Source: Jeotgalicoccus saudimassiliensis
GTDB taxonomy: Bacteria; Bacillota; Bacilli; Staphylococcales; Salinicoccaceae
NCBI RefSeq assembly: GCF_000756715.1
Contig: NZ_CCSE01000001.1
Span: 186,001-250,000, forward strand
DNA length: 64,000 nucleotides
Direction: 5' to 3'
The notes under the pieces were generated by a model that saw nothing but the letters and a program-made list of their open reading frames with translations, had not been told where the DNA came from and searched no databases. Positions 48,367 to 59,144 of this stretch are shown here, one piece after another. The position numbers and the translations under genes were made by a program. Every line of letters starts with the position of its first letter. The stretch's first letter is position 1.

Positions 48367-48534
48367 AAGAAATTAGAGAAAATATTAAAACATCAAATTG
48401 AGAATTTTTATATAAGCAATTTCATTGGTGTTCCGGAAGTGACTGATGGCGGGCTATTTAAAATAAAGATTATCAATGATAACCGATGGGAATATTTGTG
48501 GCCGTTTTTTAGAAATGGTATAATTAAAGTATAA
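48367..48534 (+). pseudogene. Possible remnant of a coding sequence
   Basis: One frame is open for 55 codons and reads protein-like (contains NFIGVPEVTDGG and INDNRWEYLWPFF), but it has no usable start codon or SD. It ends just before the DUF4870 copy B leader. It may be a gene fragment or chance; no family recognised. Confidence 0.25.
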
Positions 48535-48565
48535 ATTTGCTCGAAAAGAACAGGAGGAACTAATA

Positions 48566-48910
48566 ATGAATGAATTTAATAATGAATCGAAAGCCGGTTT
48601 CGACAGCACGCTTGTTTTAGTTTCCTATGTTGTATCTCTTTTTACTGCGGTTGTAGGTCCTCTGATTATCTGGGCACTGAAAAAGGATGAAGAACCACTG
48701 ACTGCGGATGCACTCCGCCACGTGGCAAACTTTGGTCTGTCTTATACGATTTATATGTTTATTGCCTGGTTAACATCGTTCATACTGATCGGACTTGTAC
48801 TCGGACCGATTGTAACAATTGCATTTTACGTATTTGCAATTATCGGTATCGTTAAAGCGGTAAATGGTGAAGTGTATAAACCGCCGTTTACTATCGATAT
48901 TTTCAAATAA
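48566..48910 (+). CDS. DUF4870 membrane protein (copy B)
   Basis: 114 residues, three hydrophobic segments, and the same GPLIIWALKKDEEP signature and PFTIDIFK ending as copy A at 47100, so the two are tandem paralogues. SD AGGAGG precedes the ATG; a long-stem terminator follows. Function unknown. Confidence 0.85.
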   Translation: MNEFNNESKAGFDSTLVLVSYVVSLFTAVVGPLIIWALKKDEEPLTADALRHVANFGLSYTIYMFIAWLTSFILIGLVLGPIVTIAFYVFAIIGIVKAVNGEVYKPPFTIDIFK

Positions 48911-48926
48911 ATCAATCGTAAAATTA

Positions 48927-48965
48927 CACTTCTAAATGATAGAGAAATCATTTAGAAGTGTTTTT
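48927..48965 (+). terminator. Terminator after DUF4870 copy B
   Basis: CACTTCTAAATGAT (48927-48940), AGAGAA, ATCATTTAGAAGTG, then five T. A 14-bp perfect stem. Confidence 0.93.
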
Positions 48966-49005
48966 GTGTTTTTGCCGGGATTAACTGGTTTGATAGGCTG
49001 AACCC

Positions 49006-49034
49006 TTTAAACTGCGCGACTTTTCGGGTATAAT
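49006..49034 (+). promoter_or_regulatory. Likely suf operon promoter
   Basis: -35 TTTAAA (49006-49011), 17-bp spacer, -10 TATAAT (49029-49034), about 100 bases before sufC. The -35 is weak, so this is tentative. Confidence 0.45.
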
Positions 49035-49135
49035 GTATAGGTGTTGTAAAGAGTCTGGTACTTTGACTATAGATTAGAATTATTATAAACTATAGAAGTA
49101 TTAGAAAATCTTAAATTTCAATTGGAGGATTAGAC

Positions 49136-49918
49136 ATGGCATCTGTTTTAGAAATTAAGAATCTACACGTTGAAATAGACGGTAAAGAAATATTAAAGGG
49201 TGTTGATTTAACTATTAAGCAGGGTGAAATTCACGCTGTAATGGGACCTAACGGTACTGGTAAGTCTACACTTGCACAGGCTATCATGGGCCACCCGAGC
49301 TACGACGTTACAGAAGGTGAAGTTCTTCTTGACGGCGAAAACATTCTTGAGATGGAAGTGGACGAGCGCGCTCAGGCCGGCTTATTCCTTGGTATGCAGT
49401 ATCCATCAGAAATCTCTGGTGTTACTAACTCTGATTTCCTGCGTTCTGCTATGAATGCACAGCGTGAAGAAGGCGACGAGATCAACTTAATGCAGTTCAT
49501 TAAGAAATTAGATAAAAACATGGAATACCTTGAAATGGATCCGGATATGGCGACTCGCTACTTAAACGAAGGATTCTCAGGCGGAGAGAAGAAACGTAAC
49601 GAAATTCTTCAGTTAATGATGCTTGAACCTAAATTCGGTATTTTAGATGAGATTGACTCCGGTCTTGATATTGATGCTCTAAGAGTAGTATCTGAAGGTA
49701 TCAACAAACTTCGCGGCCAGGAATTCGGTTCTTTAATCATCACTCACTACCAGCGTTTACTTAACTACATCAAACCTGACGTTGTTCACGTAATGATGAG
49801 AGGAAAAGTAGTTAAAACAGGCGGTAAGGAACTTGCTGAACGCCTTGAAGCTGAAGGGTACGACTGGATTAAAGAAGAACTTGGCATTGACGACGTAACT
49901 GTCACTGAAGACAAATAA
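49136..49918 (+). CDS. sufC: Fe-S cluster assembly ATPase SufC
   Basis: 260 residues, ABC ATPase. Walker [11 protein letters not shown] near residue 38, the SufC signature [14 protein letters not shown] near 142, Walker [13 protein letters not shown] near 166. It powers the SufBCD scaffold that builds Fe-S clusters. First gene of sufCDSUB, the standard Firmicutes order. Confidence 0.98.
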   Translation: MASVLEIKNLHVEIDGKEILKGVDLTIKQGEIHAVMGPNGTGKSTLAQAIMGHPSYDVTEGEVLLDGENILEMEVDERAQAGLFLGMQYPSEISGVTNSDFLRSAMNAQREEGDEINLMQFIKKLDKNMEYLEMDPDMATRYLNEGFSGGEKKRNEILQLMMLEPKFGILDEIDSGLDIDALRVVSEGINKLRGQEFGSLIITHYQRLLNYIKPDVVHVMMRGKVVKTGGKELAERLEAEGYDWIKEELGIDDVTVTEDK

Positions 49919-49933
49919 GACGGGAGGATCACT

Positions 49934-51247
49934 ATGGCTACTGAATTAAATGCATTCGAACTGAATAAGGAAGAGATTATTGCTGAAGCAAACACAAGAG
50001 GCGAGTCTGAATTCCTTATCGGTAAAAGAAAAGAAGCAGTAGATAAATTTGATAGTCTTGACATGATTAAACCTGACAAGACTAAGGTAGACAAATGGGA
50101 CTTCTTTAACGTTACTTCACCGGTTGTTGAGAGCAGCACATATAACTCTCTTGACGAACTTCCTGAAGGTGTTAAAGAGCTAATTGACCTTGATAACAGT
50201 AAAAATATATATGTACAGCACAACAATACACCGGCTTTCCTTCGCATCGACGAAAAGCTTAAAGCAAAAGGCGTAATTGTTGAAAACATCATTGACGCAG
50301 CAGACAATCATCCTGAACTTCTTGAGAAGTACTTTATGACTGAAGGCGTTAAAATTGATGAGAACAAACTGACAGCTTACCATGCTGCGTTGTTAAACGG
50401 CGGAGTTTTCATCTACGTGCCTAAAGACGTACACATTGAAGATCCAATCCAGATGGTAGTGCTTCATGACGACAAAGAAGCTTCATTATTCAACCATGTT
50501 CTGTTAGTAGCAGACGAAGGTTCTGAAGTGACGTATGTTGAAAACTACTTCACTAATCTTGAATCATCAACAGAGAAACTTAACATCGTTTCTGAGGTTA
50601 TCGCGTTAAACAACTCCAAAGTAACTTACGGCTCTGTAGACTTCCTGCCGAAGGAAATGACTGGATACGTTAACCGTCGCGGTGTTGCTTCTGATGATGC
50701 AAACATCGACTGGGCTCTAGGCCTGATGAACGATTCAAACATCATTTACGACAACACAACTTACCTGAACGGAGACCGTTCTGAATCAGATCTTAAAATC
50801 GTAACTGTTGGACGCGGTGAAACGAAAGCAAACTTTACTACGCAGATTATCCACTACGGTAAAGACTCGAATGCACACATTCTTAAACACGGTGTAATGA
50901 AAGACAGCGCAACGAGCATCTTTAACGGTATCGGCTATATCAAGCACGGTGCAACAAGAGCTGACGCACAGCAGGAATCACGTATTCTTATGCTGAGTGA
51001 AAAAGCACGCGGTGATGCGAACCCGATTCTTCTAATCGATGAAGATGACGTTACAGCAGGACACGCAGCATCAGTCGGACGTGTTGACGAACTGCAGCTC
51101 TTCTACCTGATGAGCCGCGGTATCGAGAAGCGTGAAGCAGAGCGTCTTGTTATTCACGGTTTCCTGGACCCGGTAGTTAAAGCATTACCGATTGAATCAG
51201 TAAGAAAACAACTCAAAGAGATTATCGAGCTTAAGGTATTATCTTAA
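49934..51247 (+). CDS. sufD: Fe-S cluster assembly protein SufD
   Basis: 437 residues. A right-handed beta-helix core from about 150 and the conserved C-terminal helix (YLMSRGIEKREAERLVIHGFL) shared with SufB. It pairs with SufB and SufC to form the scaffold. It begins 15 bases after sufC. Confidence 0.97.
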   Translation: MATELNAFELNKEEIIAEANTRGESEFLIGKRKEAVDKFDSLDMIKPDKTKVDKWDFFNVTSPVVESSTYNSLDELPEGVKELIDLDNSKNIYVQHNNTPAFLRIDEKLKAKGVIVENIIDAADNHPELLEKYFMTEGVKIDENKLTAYHAALLNGGVFIYVPKDVHIEDPIQMVVLHDDKEASLFNHVLLVADEGSEVTYVENYFTNLESSTEKLNIVSEVIALNNSKVTYGSVDFLPKEMTGYVNRRGVASDDANIDWALGLMNDSNIIYDNTTYLNGDRSESDLKIVTVGRGETKANFTTQIIHYGKDSNAHILKHGVMKDSATSIFNGIGYIKHGATRADAQQESRILMLSEKARGDANPILLIDEDDVTAGHAASVGRVDELQLFYLMSRGIEKREAERLVIHGFLDPVVKALPIESVRKQLKEIIELKVLS

Positions 51248-51264
51248 GGAAGGGAGGGCTCTGA

Positions 51265-52918
<1,654 letters not shown>

Positions 52919-52944
52919 AATTTAGTATTGAGGAGCGATCATAT

Positions 52945-54342
52945 ATGGTTAAGCAAGCACCGGATATTGGCGATTACAAATATGGTTTCCACGATAAGGA
53001 CGTTTCTATTTTCCGTTCTGACAGAGGATTAACTGACGAAATCGTCCGTGAAATATCTAAAATGAAAGAAGAGCCGCAGTGGATGCTGGACTACCGTCTT
53101 AAATCTCTGCAGCACTTCTATGACAGACCAATGCCTTTATGGGGCGGAGATTTATCGGAACTTGATTTCGATGAAATTACGTACTACGTAAAACCGTCTG
53201 AACAGACAGAACGTTCATGGGATGAAGTACCTGAGGAAATCAAACGTACGTTTGACAAACTGGGTATTCCTGAAGCTGAACAGAAGTATCTGGCAGGGGT
53301 TTCTGCACAGTATGAGTCTGAAGTTGTTTACCACAACATGGAGCAGGATCTTGAAGATAAAGGTGTTATCTTTAAGGATACTGACTCTGCACTCAGAGAA
53401 AACGAAGAACTGTTCAAAGAGCACTTTGGTAAAGTAGTGCCGTATTCTGATAACAAGTTCTCTGCATTAAACTCGGCTGTATGGTCGGGCGGATCATTCA
53501 TTTACTGCCCGCCGGGAGTTAAGCTTGATACACCGTTACAGGCATACTTCCGTATCAACTCTGAAAACATGGGTCAGTTTGAGCGTACTTTAATCATCTG
53601 TGATGAAGGTTCAAGCGTTCACTACGTTGAAGGTTGTACAGCACCGACTTACACGACAAACTCACTGCACTCTGCTGTAGTAGAAATTATCGTTAAGCGT
53701 GATGCATACTGCCGTTACACTACAATCCAAAACTGGGCTAACAACGTATACAACCTCGTAACTAAACGTACTTTCGTTGATGAAAACGGAACTATGGAAT
53801 GGGTTGACGGTAACATCGGTTCGAAAATTACTATGAAGTACCCGTCTATCTTCCTTAAAGGTGAAGGTGCACGCGGTATGACATTATCAATCGCTTTAGC
53901 TGGTAAAGGACAATTACAGGATGCCGGTGCCAAGATGGTTCACCTTGCGCCGAATACATCCTCAACAATTGTTTCCAAATCAATCGCTAAAGGCGGCGGT
54001 AAAGTATCTTACCGCGGTGTAGTACACTTTGGCCGTAAAGCTCAGGGTGCACGTTCAAACATCGAATGTGACACGTTAATTATGGATAACGAATCGACTT
54101 CAGATACGATTCCATACAACGAAATTTTAAATGATAACATCTCTCTTGAACACGAAGCGAAAGTTTCGAAAGTATCAGAAGAGCAGTTATTCTACCTGAT
54201 GAGCCGTGGACTTGGTGAAGAAGAAGCGACAGAAATGATCGTTATGGGCTTCATCGAACCATTCACAAAAGAACTGCCGATGGAATATGCGGTGGAAATG
54301 AACCGTTTAATCAGCTTCGAGATGGAAGGATCAATCGGTTAA
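52945..54342 (+). CDS. sufB: Fe-S cluster assembly protein SufB
   Basis: 465 residues from ATG 52945 (SD TGAGGAGCG). Conserved GCTAPTY with its cysteine near residue 231, [15 protein letters not shown] near 370, and the SufB/D C-terminal helix [12 protein letters not shown]. Scaffold subunit on which clusters are built. Last gene of the operon; strong terminator follows. Confidence 0.98.
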   Translation: MVKQAPDIGDYKYGFHDKDVSIFRSDRGLTDEIVREISKMKEEPQWMLDYRLKSLQHFYDRPMPLWGGDLSELDFDEITYYVKPSEQTERSWDEVPEEIKRTFDKLGIPEAEQKYLAGVSAQYESEVVYHNMEQDLEDKGVIFKDTDSALRENEELFKEHFGKVVPYSDNKFSALNSAVWSGGSFIYCPPGVKLDTPLQAYFRINSENMGQFERTLIICDEGSSVHYVEGCTAPTYTTNSLHSAVVEIIVKRDAYCRYTTIQNWANNVYNLVTKRTFVDENGTMEWVDGNIGSKITMKYPSIFLKGEGARGMTLSIALAGKGQLQDAGAKMVHLAPNTSSTIVSKSIAKGGGKVSYRGVVHFGRKAQGARSNIECDTLIMDNESTSDTIPYNEILNDNISLEHEAKVSKVSEEQLFYLMSRGLGEEEATEMIVMGFIEPFTKELPMEYAVEMNRLISFEMEGSIG

Positions 54343-54360
54343 TATATTTTATATATTCAA

Positions 54361-54390
54361 AACCGTCACATGCAAATGTGACGGTTTTTT
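54361..54390 (+). terminator. Terminator after sufB
   Basis: AACCGTCACAT, GCAA, ATGTGACGGTT, then T-run. Confidence 0.94.
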
Positions 54391-54493
54391 GTATTTTACT
54401 GCAATGTAATGTATTATTAAAAATATTCAATTAATAAGAGTATTTTTTGTTTTACAGGGTATATATTTAAGTATAATTTCAGGGGTGATTATA

Positions 54494-55915
54494 TTGGGAG
54501 AAAGTACTAACGTAAAAGGGAAGAGCACTAAAGACATCAGTCAGAAGTTTCCGCATACATATGCGATACTGCTGTTCATTGTAATTTTAGGAGCAGCACT
54601 CAGCTACATAATTCCTGCAGGTGAGTTTGACAGGCAGGAAGTTGATGACAGAGTAGAGGTGGTCAGCGGAAGTTTCCATGGCGTTGAACAGAGTCCGGTA
54701 TCATTTATGGAGCTGGTTATGGCAATTCCGACAGGATTGAATGAAGCTTCATCTATTATTTTCTACATATTCCTTATCGGTGGAGCGTTCGGGGTAATCC
54801 GTGCAACAGGGGCTATTGAAGCAATCATTCAAAAAGTAATGAATAATGTACAAAAGAATGAAATGCTTTTAATTCCGGTTATTATGACGGTATTCTCAAT
54901 TCTCGGTTTTACGACGGGAATGGCTGAGGAGACAATTATTTTCGTGCCGATTGGTATTATGCTTGCTGTAGCATTGGGCTACGATGCATTAGTCGGTACT
55001 GCGATGGTGACACTTGGTGCAGCTGCCGGCTTTGTCGGCGGTATGTTTAATCCGTTCACAGTCGGTATTGCGCACGGTATTGCTGAACTGCCTATATTCT
55101 CGGGATGGGGATTCAGAACGGTAGTTTATCTTGCAGTACTGACAGCGGGAATACTTTACGTAATGAGTTATGCTAAAAAGGTCAAAAAAGATCCAACACG
55201 CAGTATTGTTTATAATGAAAGTCAAAATGGTCAGCTGAACTTCGTCGAAGGCGAAATTGAGTATAAAAAGCTGACAAAACGTCACATTGTTATCGTTATA
55301 TTATTTGCACTGACAATTGCGATTAACGTATACGGTATTTTCGTTCACGGCTGGTTCCTGACAGAACTTGCAGCCAATTTCTTCGCAGTAGGTATTATTA
55401 TCGGGTTCGTTGGCGGACTGAAGCTGAATGCAATATTCGATGCATTTATCGACGGCATGAAAATTGTCGTATACGGCGCAATTATCGTCGGGTTTGCGAG
55501 AGCAATTCTTGTAGTGCTTGAATCGGGTCTGATTATTGACACGATTATTTACAGCATGAGTTCAGTATTGGATTATATTCCTAATTCACTAACTGCTCTC
55601 GGCATGCTTGCCGTACAGGTAATTATCAACTTCTTTATTCCGTCAGGTTCTGGTCAGGCGATGACGACGATGCCTGTAATGGTTCCGCTCTCGGATCTGC
55701 AAAATATTCCGAGACAGGTCGCGGTCCTGGCTTATCAGTATGGTGATGCAATCACAAACAGTATTATTCCGACATCGGCATCGTTAATGGGTGTGCTTGC
55801 AGTTGCAGGTATTCCGTATATTAAATGGGTGAAGTTCGTTTGGAAATTAGTAATTATATGGTTAATTATTGCAGCGGCAGCATTAGTCGTTGCGACACTG
55901 ATCAACTTACAGTAA
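54494..55915 (+). CDS. YfcC-family membrane carrier
   Basis: 473 residues from TTG 54494 with SD AGGGGTGA; GTG 54485 is part of that SD. About twelve hydrophobic segments. LGFTTGMAEETIIFVPIG and FFIPSGSGQAMTTMPVMVPL are typical of the YfcC/DcuC (C4-dicarboxylate anaerobic carrier-like) family, whose members carry dicarboxylates, amino acids or peptides. Substrate not readable; single-gene unit. Confidence 0.85.
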   Translation: MGESTNVKGKSTKDISQKFPHTYAILLFIVILGAALSYIIPAGEFDRQEVDDRVEVVSGSFHGVEQSPVSFMELVMAIPTGLNEASSIIFYIFLIGGAFGVIRATGAIEAIIQKVMNNVQKNEMLLIPVIMTVFSILGFTTGMAEETIIFVPIGIMLAVALGYDALVGTAMVTLGAAAGFVGGMFNPFTVGIAHGIAELPIFSGWGFRTVVYLAVLTAGILYVMSYAKKVKKDPTRSIVYNESQNGQLNFVEGEIEYKKLTKRHIVIVILFALTIAINVYGIFVHGWFLTELAANFFAVGIIIGFVGGLKLNAIFDAFIDGMKIVVYGAIIVGFARAILVVLESGLIIDTIIYSMSSVLDYIPNSLTALGMLAVQVIINFFIPSGSGQAMTTMPVMVPLSDLQNIPRQVAVLAYQYGDAITNSIIPTSASLMGVLAVAGIPYIKWVKFVWKLVIIWLIIAAAALVVATLINLQ

Positions 55916-55923
55916 AACGATTG

Positions 55924-55951
55924 ATGGACAGCATGCGCTGTCCATTTTTTT
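55924..55951 (+). terminator. Terminator after the YfcC-like gene
   Basis: ATGGACAGC, ATGC, GCTGTCCAT, then seven T. Confidence 0.94.
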
Positions 55952-56044
55952 ATTGTTGTAATGAAGGAAAGGTATTTAATATTTGTATGATTTACCCGGG
56001 AAGACTTATAATAGAACTAACAACTTATAAAGGCAGGGAGATTA

Positions 56045-56596
56045 ATGGAGAACATAAAAGTATTTTACGACATCGCTTTAACGCCGGATGAGTATCGTGA
56101 AAAGCTCACAGATCTAAAAGAAGGATTCGATAAGATCTATGACGAACATACAGTTACAAAGGACAGCGACTTTGACGCTTTTAAAAACAGCGATATTAAG
56201 CTGCTCATTATCGCAGAGCCGTGGTGCGGTCACTGCATGCTGAACATTCCGGTTCTGTTCAAGCTTGCTGAAGAAGCAGGAATTGATGTGAAAGTCTCAC
56301 TTAGAGATGATAACGAAGAATTAATTAATGCCTATCTTACAAACGGGAATAAAGTAATTCCTAAAGTTATCGCAATTGATAACGAAGAAAAAGAAGCGGC
56401 AGTATGGGGACCGCGTGCACCGATGACTGCAGTTATTCAAAAAGATATTATGAAAGATATGCCTGAAAAAGGTACTGACGAATACGACGCGGCATTTACA
56501 GCAGCGAAGAAAGAAATGAAAGAGAAGTTCAAAACATCTCCGGAACTGTGGGATGCTGTTGAAACCGATTTAAAACAAACGCTGGCAGTAAAATAA
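56045..56596 (+). CDS. Thioredoxin-family protein
   Basis: 183 residues with a thioredoxin fold: redox motif WCGHC in AEPWCGHCMLNIPV near residue 60 and cis-Pro in NKVIPKVIAID near 100. It has a ~45-residue N-terminal helical extension and a Lys/Glu-rich C-terminus. CGHC is unusual for a cytoplasmic thioredoxin and more like PDI. No signal peptide, so likely cytoplasmic. Partner unknown. Confidence 0.85.
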   Translation: MENIKVFYDIALTPDEYREKLTDLKEGFDKIYDEHTVTKDSDFDAFKNSDIKLLIIAEPWCGHCMLNIPVLFKLAEEAGIDVKVSLRDDNEELINAYLTNGNKVIPKVIAIDNEEKEAAVWGPRAPMTAVIQKDIMKDMPEKGTDEYDAAFTAAKKEMKEKFKTSPELWDAVETDLKQTLAVK

Positions 56597-56606
56597 TATA
56601 AAACAG

Positions 56607-56642
56607 TCTCCTCTTAAAGCCAGGCTTTAGGAGGAGATTTTT
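56607..56642 (+). terminator. Terminator after the thioredoxin-like gene
   Basis: TCTCCTC and GAGGAGA, with inner TAAAG/CTTTA pairs, followed by TTTTT. Confidence 0.85.
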
Positions 56643-56726
56643 ATTATATAAATATTTTTATCTGCTTGATAAAAATATGCTAAACTTTAAATCATTATAT
56701 AAAGATAGATGACAGGGGATGTTTTT

Positions 56727-57731
56727 GTGAGTGTGACATATAAAGAACATGAGAAAGGAATAGTAGAATATATACTTAAAAATAATAACGGTATGACTGT
56801 CAGCGTAATTAATGCCGGCTGCAGTATTACAGAAATAAATGTACCTGACAGTAATGGTGACTTCACTAATGTCGTACTGAAATATGAATCGCTTGACGAG
56901 TATTTAAGTAATGATCATTTTCTCGGCGCTGTTATTGTGCCGGTTGCCGGCAGAGTGGAGAATGCATCATTTTCAATTGATGATGAAACATATTCATTTA
57001 CTCCGAATGAGGGAACAAATATGCTTCACAGCGGTGATGTTAACCCGTATAACAAAATTTGGGGCAGTTCCATTAAAGACGATAAAGTTATTTTTAAATA
57101 CCGGATGGGAAATGAGTACCCGGGCTGTCCGCTGTTTAAAGTCGTTTACAGTCTGTCCGATAATAACGAACTGAAACTTGAATACGAAGTGACTGCGGAA
57201 TCGGCAACTGTTGCTGTTCCGACGAATCATACCTATTTCAATCTCAGCAGCTCACCGGAAGAATCTGCAGAAAACCATGTCATTCAAAGCAGTGCAAAAA
57301 GCTGGCTGAAAATGAATGAATCACTGATTCCAACTCATGTTGAACCGGCTGAAGGGCTGTTTGATTTGAGTGATGGGCGTCTGTTCAGTGAAGTGTTTAA
57401 GAGCGATGACGAACAGATTAAAATCGCAAACGGCGGATTTGATCACTACTTTATTTTTGATGAAGACGATAAGTCAGCTGTAATTACTGATATAAACAGC
57501 GGCCGGAAGATGAAAGTATCGACAACTTTTCCGGGAACGATTCTTTATACAGGGAACAACATGGATGAAAGAATCCGGCTTAAAGACAGAAAGGCGCAAA
57601 AATATGCCGGTTTTTGCGTTGAAACACAATGTACGCCTGCAGCATTAAACATTTCTTTAAATCAGGAAGTCAGAATAGAAGCGGGCGTACCGTATAAACA
57701 CGAAACAGTATTCAGTTTTTCACGGGAATAA
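56727..57731 (+). CDS. Aldose 1-epimerase
   Basis: 334 residues from GTG 56727 (SD AGGGGA); ATG 56709 is in frame but has no SD. Galactose mutarotase fold: catalytic His in VPTNHTYFNLS near residue 168 and catalytic Glu in FCVETQCTPAAL near 300. It interconverts alpha and beta anomers of sugars. Its place beside xylR and xylAB suggests xylose (or arabinose) mutarotation, though GalM types also act on glucose and galactose. Confidence 0.92.
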   Translation: MSVTYKEHEKGIVEYILKNNNGMTVSVINAGCSITEINVPDSNGDFTNVVLKYESLDEYLSNDHFLGAVIVPVAGRVENASFSIDDETYSFTPNEGTNMLHSGDVNPYNKIWGSSIKDDKVIFKYRMGNEYPGCPLFKVVYSLSDNNELKLEYEVTAESATVAVPTNHTYFNLSSSPEESAENHVIQSSAKSWLKMNESLIPTHVEPAEGLFDLSDGRLFSEVFKSDDEQIKIANGGFDHYFIFDEDDKSAVITDINSGRKMKVSTTFPGTILYTGNNMDERIRLKDRKAQKYAGFCVETQCTPAALNISLNQEVRIEAGVPYKHETVFSFSRE

Positions 57732-57764
57732 AAAGTCTGAGACATAAGTATATTTAAAATAAAT

Positions 57765-57807
57765 AATCCGTACATCAGATTTTCCGGGGAAGTCTGACGT
57801 ACGGATT
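57765..57807. terminator. Hairpin between convergent epimerase and xylR
   Basis: AATCCGTACATCAGA (57765-57779) pairs with TCTGACGTACGGATT (57793-57807), one mismatch. Flanks are A/T-rich on both sides without a clean T-run; probably a bidirectional terminator. Confidence 0.65.
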
Positions 57808-57820
57808 TAATTTATATTAC

Positions 57821-59011
57821 TTAAATCAAATTATTTTCTGAAGATTTTTGTCCTGTTCTTTTTAAACGATTATTTTCGTAGCGGTCGCGGTAAAGGTATT
57901 TTCTCGCAATAACAAACCCCATACCTTCTATAGTTGTATGACTGTCTTTATCTATAAATAACACTTTGGATCCCTGAATATCATCGTGGATGTCCAGATG
58001 CTCTTTAAAATGTCTCAGCTTATTGCCGATAATAATATAATCCGGACTCATTGCACGGGCAACGTTCTCAAGACCGATATTCATGTATGACGATAACTCG
58101 TTCATCGCATCAAGTGCAGCGGGATTGCGGTTATCCAGCTCTTCCAGGACCTTTGTTATGCTCTTGTCCATCTTCAGCCCCTTTTTTTCAAGAGAGTCGT
58201 AAAATGCCTGTTCGGAGGCATATCTTTCCCAGCATCCTTTTCTTCCGCAATGGCATTGTCTGCCGTTCTCCACGATAACGTTGTGACCGAATTCACCGGC
58301 CAGTCCCATTTTTCCGCGATAGAGATTCCCCGAGATAATAATACCTGTACCGATACCGATGCCGGCACTGACATATACGAGATTCGTATTCTCCGGATCT
58401 GATATGTGGTGAAGTGCACCGAGGGCACCGGCGTTCGCTTCGTTAAATGTGTTTATCGGAATACCGTTAAACACATCTTTAAATTCCTCTGACAAATCAA
58501 TGTTTTTCCAGCCGATGTTCGGTGCGTGTATTATCATACCTTCCAGAGTGACAGTGGCAGGTACCGCAACGGCAACTTCGATAATAATATCGGAACTGAT
58601 ATTCAGTTCTTTGAGAGCCTGATTAAATGATTTTTGGAGCAGTTTTGCTATAACAGCCGTATCACTGTTGTCGATTTCAATCCGTTCTGTAAATACGGCC
58701 TCAAGATGCAGGTTCATTACCGTAAAGTATATATCGCTGCCGCCGATTTTAATGCCGGCAATATATTTTGCATCCGGATTAAATTTAAGCAGTTTTGGTT
58801 TTCGTCCGCCGCTCGACATGCCGTAGCCGAGGTCGATTATCAGGTTCTCATTAAGCAGTTCGTCTGTAATCTTTGATACCGTCGCTTTGTTCAGACCGGT
58901 CTGTTTTGCGAGCTGTGCTCTTGATATCATCTCAGTCGACGTGAGCAGTTTCAGAATTTTATTCGTATTGAATTGTTTGATGCTTTGCTGATTAACTATA
59001 CTTTTATTCAT
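57821..59011 (-). CDS. xylR: Xylose repressor XylR (ROK family)
   Basis: 396 residues. N-terminal winged helix-turn-helix (SRAQLAKQTGLNKATVSKITDEL near residues 30-52), then a ROK sugar-kinase-like domain with GIGTGIIISGNLYRGKMGLAGEFGH near 220 and the zinc-binding cluster CHCGRKGCWE. XylR binds operators as a repressor and leaves on binding xylose. It is divergent from xylA, and the shared intergenic region holds a clear palindrome. Confidence 0.95.
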   Translation of the reverse strand: MNKSIVNQQSIKQFNTNKILKLLTSTEMISRAQLAKQTGLNKATVSKITDELLNENLIIDLGYGMSSGGRKPKLLKFNPDAKYIAGIKIGGSDIYFTVMNLHLEAVFTERIEIDNSDTAVIAKLLQKSFNQALKELNISSDIIIEVAVAVPATVTLEGMIIHAPNIGWKNIDLSEEFKDVFNGIPINTFNEANAGALGALHHISDPENTNLVYVSAGIGIGTGIIISGNLYRGKMGLAGEFGHNVIVENGRQCHCGRKGCWERYASEQAFYDSLEKKGLKMDKSITKVLEELDNRNPAALDAMNELSSYMNIGLENVARAMSPDYIIIGNKLRHFKEHLDIHDDIQGSKVLFIDKDSHTTIEGMGFVIARKYLYRDRYENNRLKRTGQKSSENNLI

Positions 59012-59074
59012 TGCGCTCTCCTGTGTCTGTTTGATGAGATTTCTTAAAAGTATAGCACAAATTTCAAATTTAGT

Positions 59075-59103
59075 TTGACACCGGTTTCAATTACCTGTAT
59101 TCT
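59075..59103 (+). promoter_or_regulatory. xylA promoter
   Basis: -35 TTGACA (59075-59080), 17-bp spacer, -10 TATTCT (59098-59103), 42 bases before xylA. Confidence 0.85.
59076..59089 (+). promoter_or_regulatory. cre site (CcpA) in the xylA promoter
   Basis: TGACACCGGTTTCA matches the cre consensus TGWAANCGNTNWCA at all but one fixed position. It overlaps the -35, so CcpA with HPr-Ser-P would block transcription in glucose; hprK in this window makes that cofactor. Confidence 0.75.
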
Positions 59104-59124
59104 TTGTTTAACCAATAAACAAAG
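59102..59124. promoter_or_regulatory. XylR operator
   Basis: CTTTGTTTA-ACCAA-TAAACAAAG: perfect 9-bp palindromic arms, resembling known xyl operators (GTTTGTTTA-type half-sites). It starts on the last bases of the -10, so repressor would prevent open-complex formation. Confidence 0.88.
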
Positions 59125-59144
59125 TATTTTCAGGAGGAACAGGA

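Noticed and set aside
48465-48482. ATTATCAATGATAA palindrome as a Fur/PerR-type box
   Set aside because: The arms are short (TTATC/GATAA) and spacing does not match the 7-1-7 consensus; the neighbouring DUF4870 gene gives no support.
55825-56091. 88-codon frame between the YfcC-like and thioredoxin-like genes
   Set aside because: It overlaps the end of one gene, a clear terminator and the start of the next in another frame; no SD or domain.
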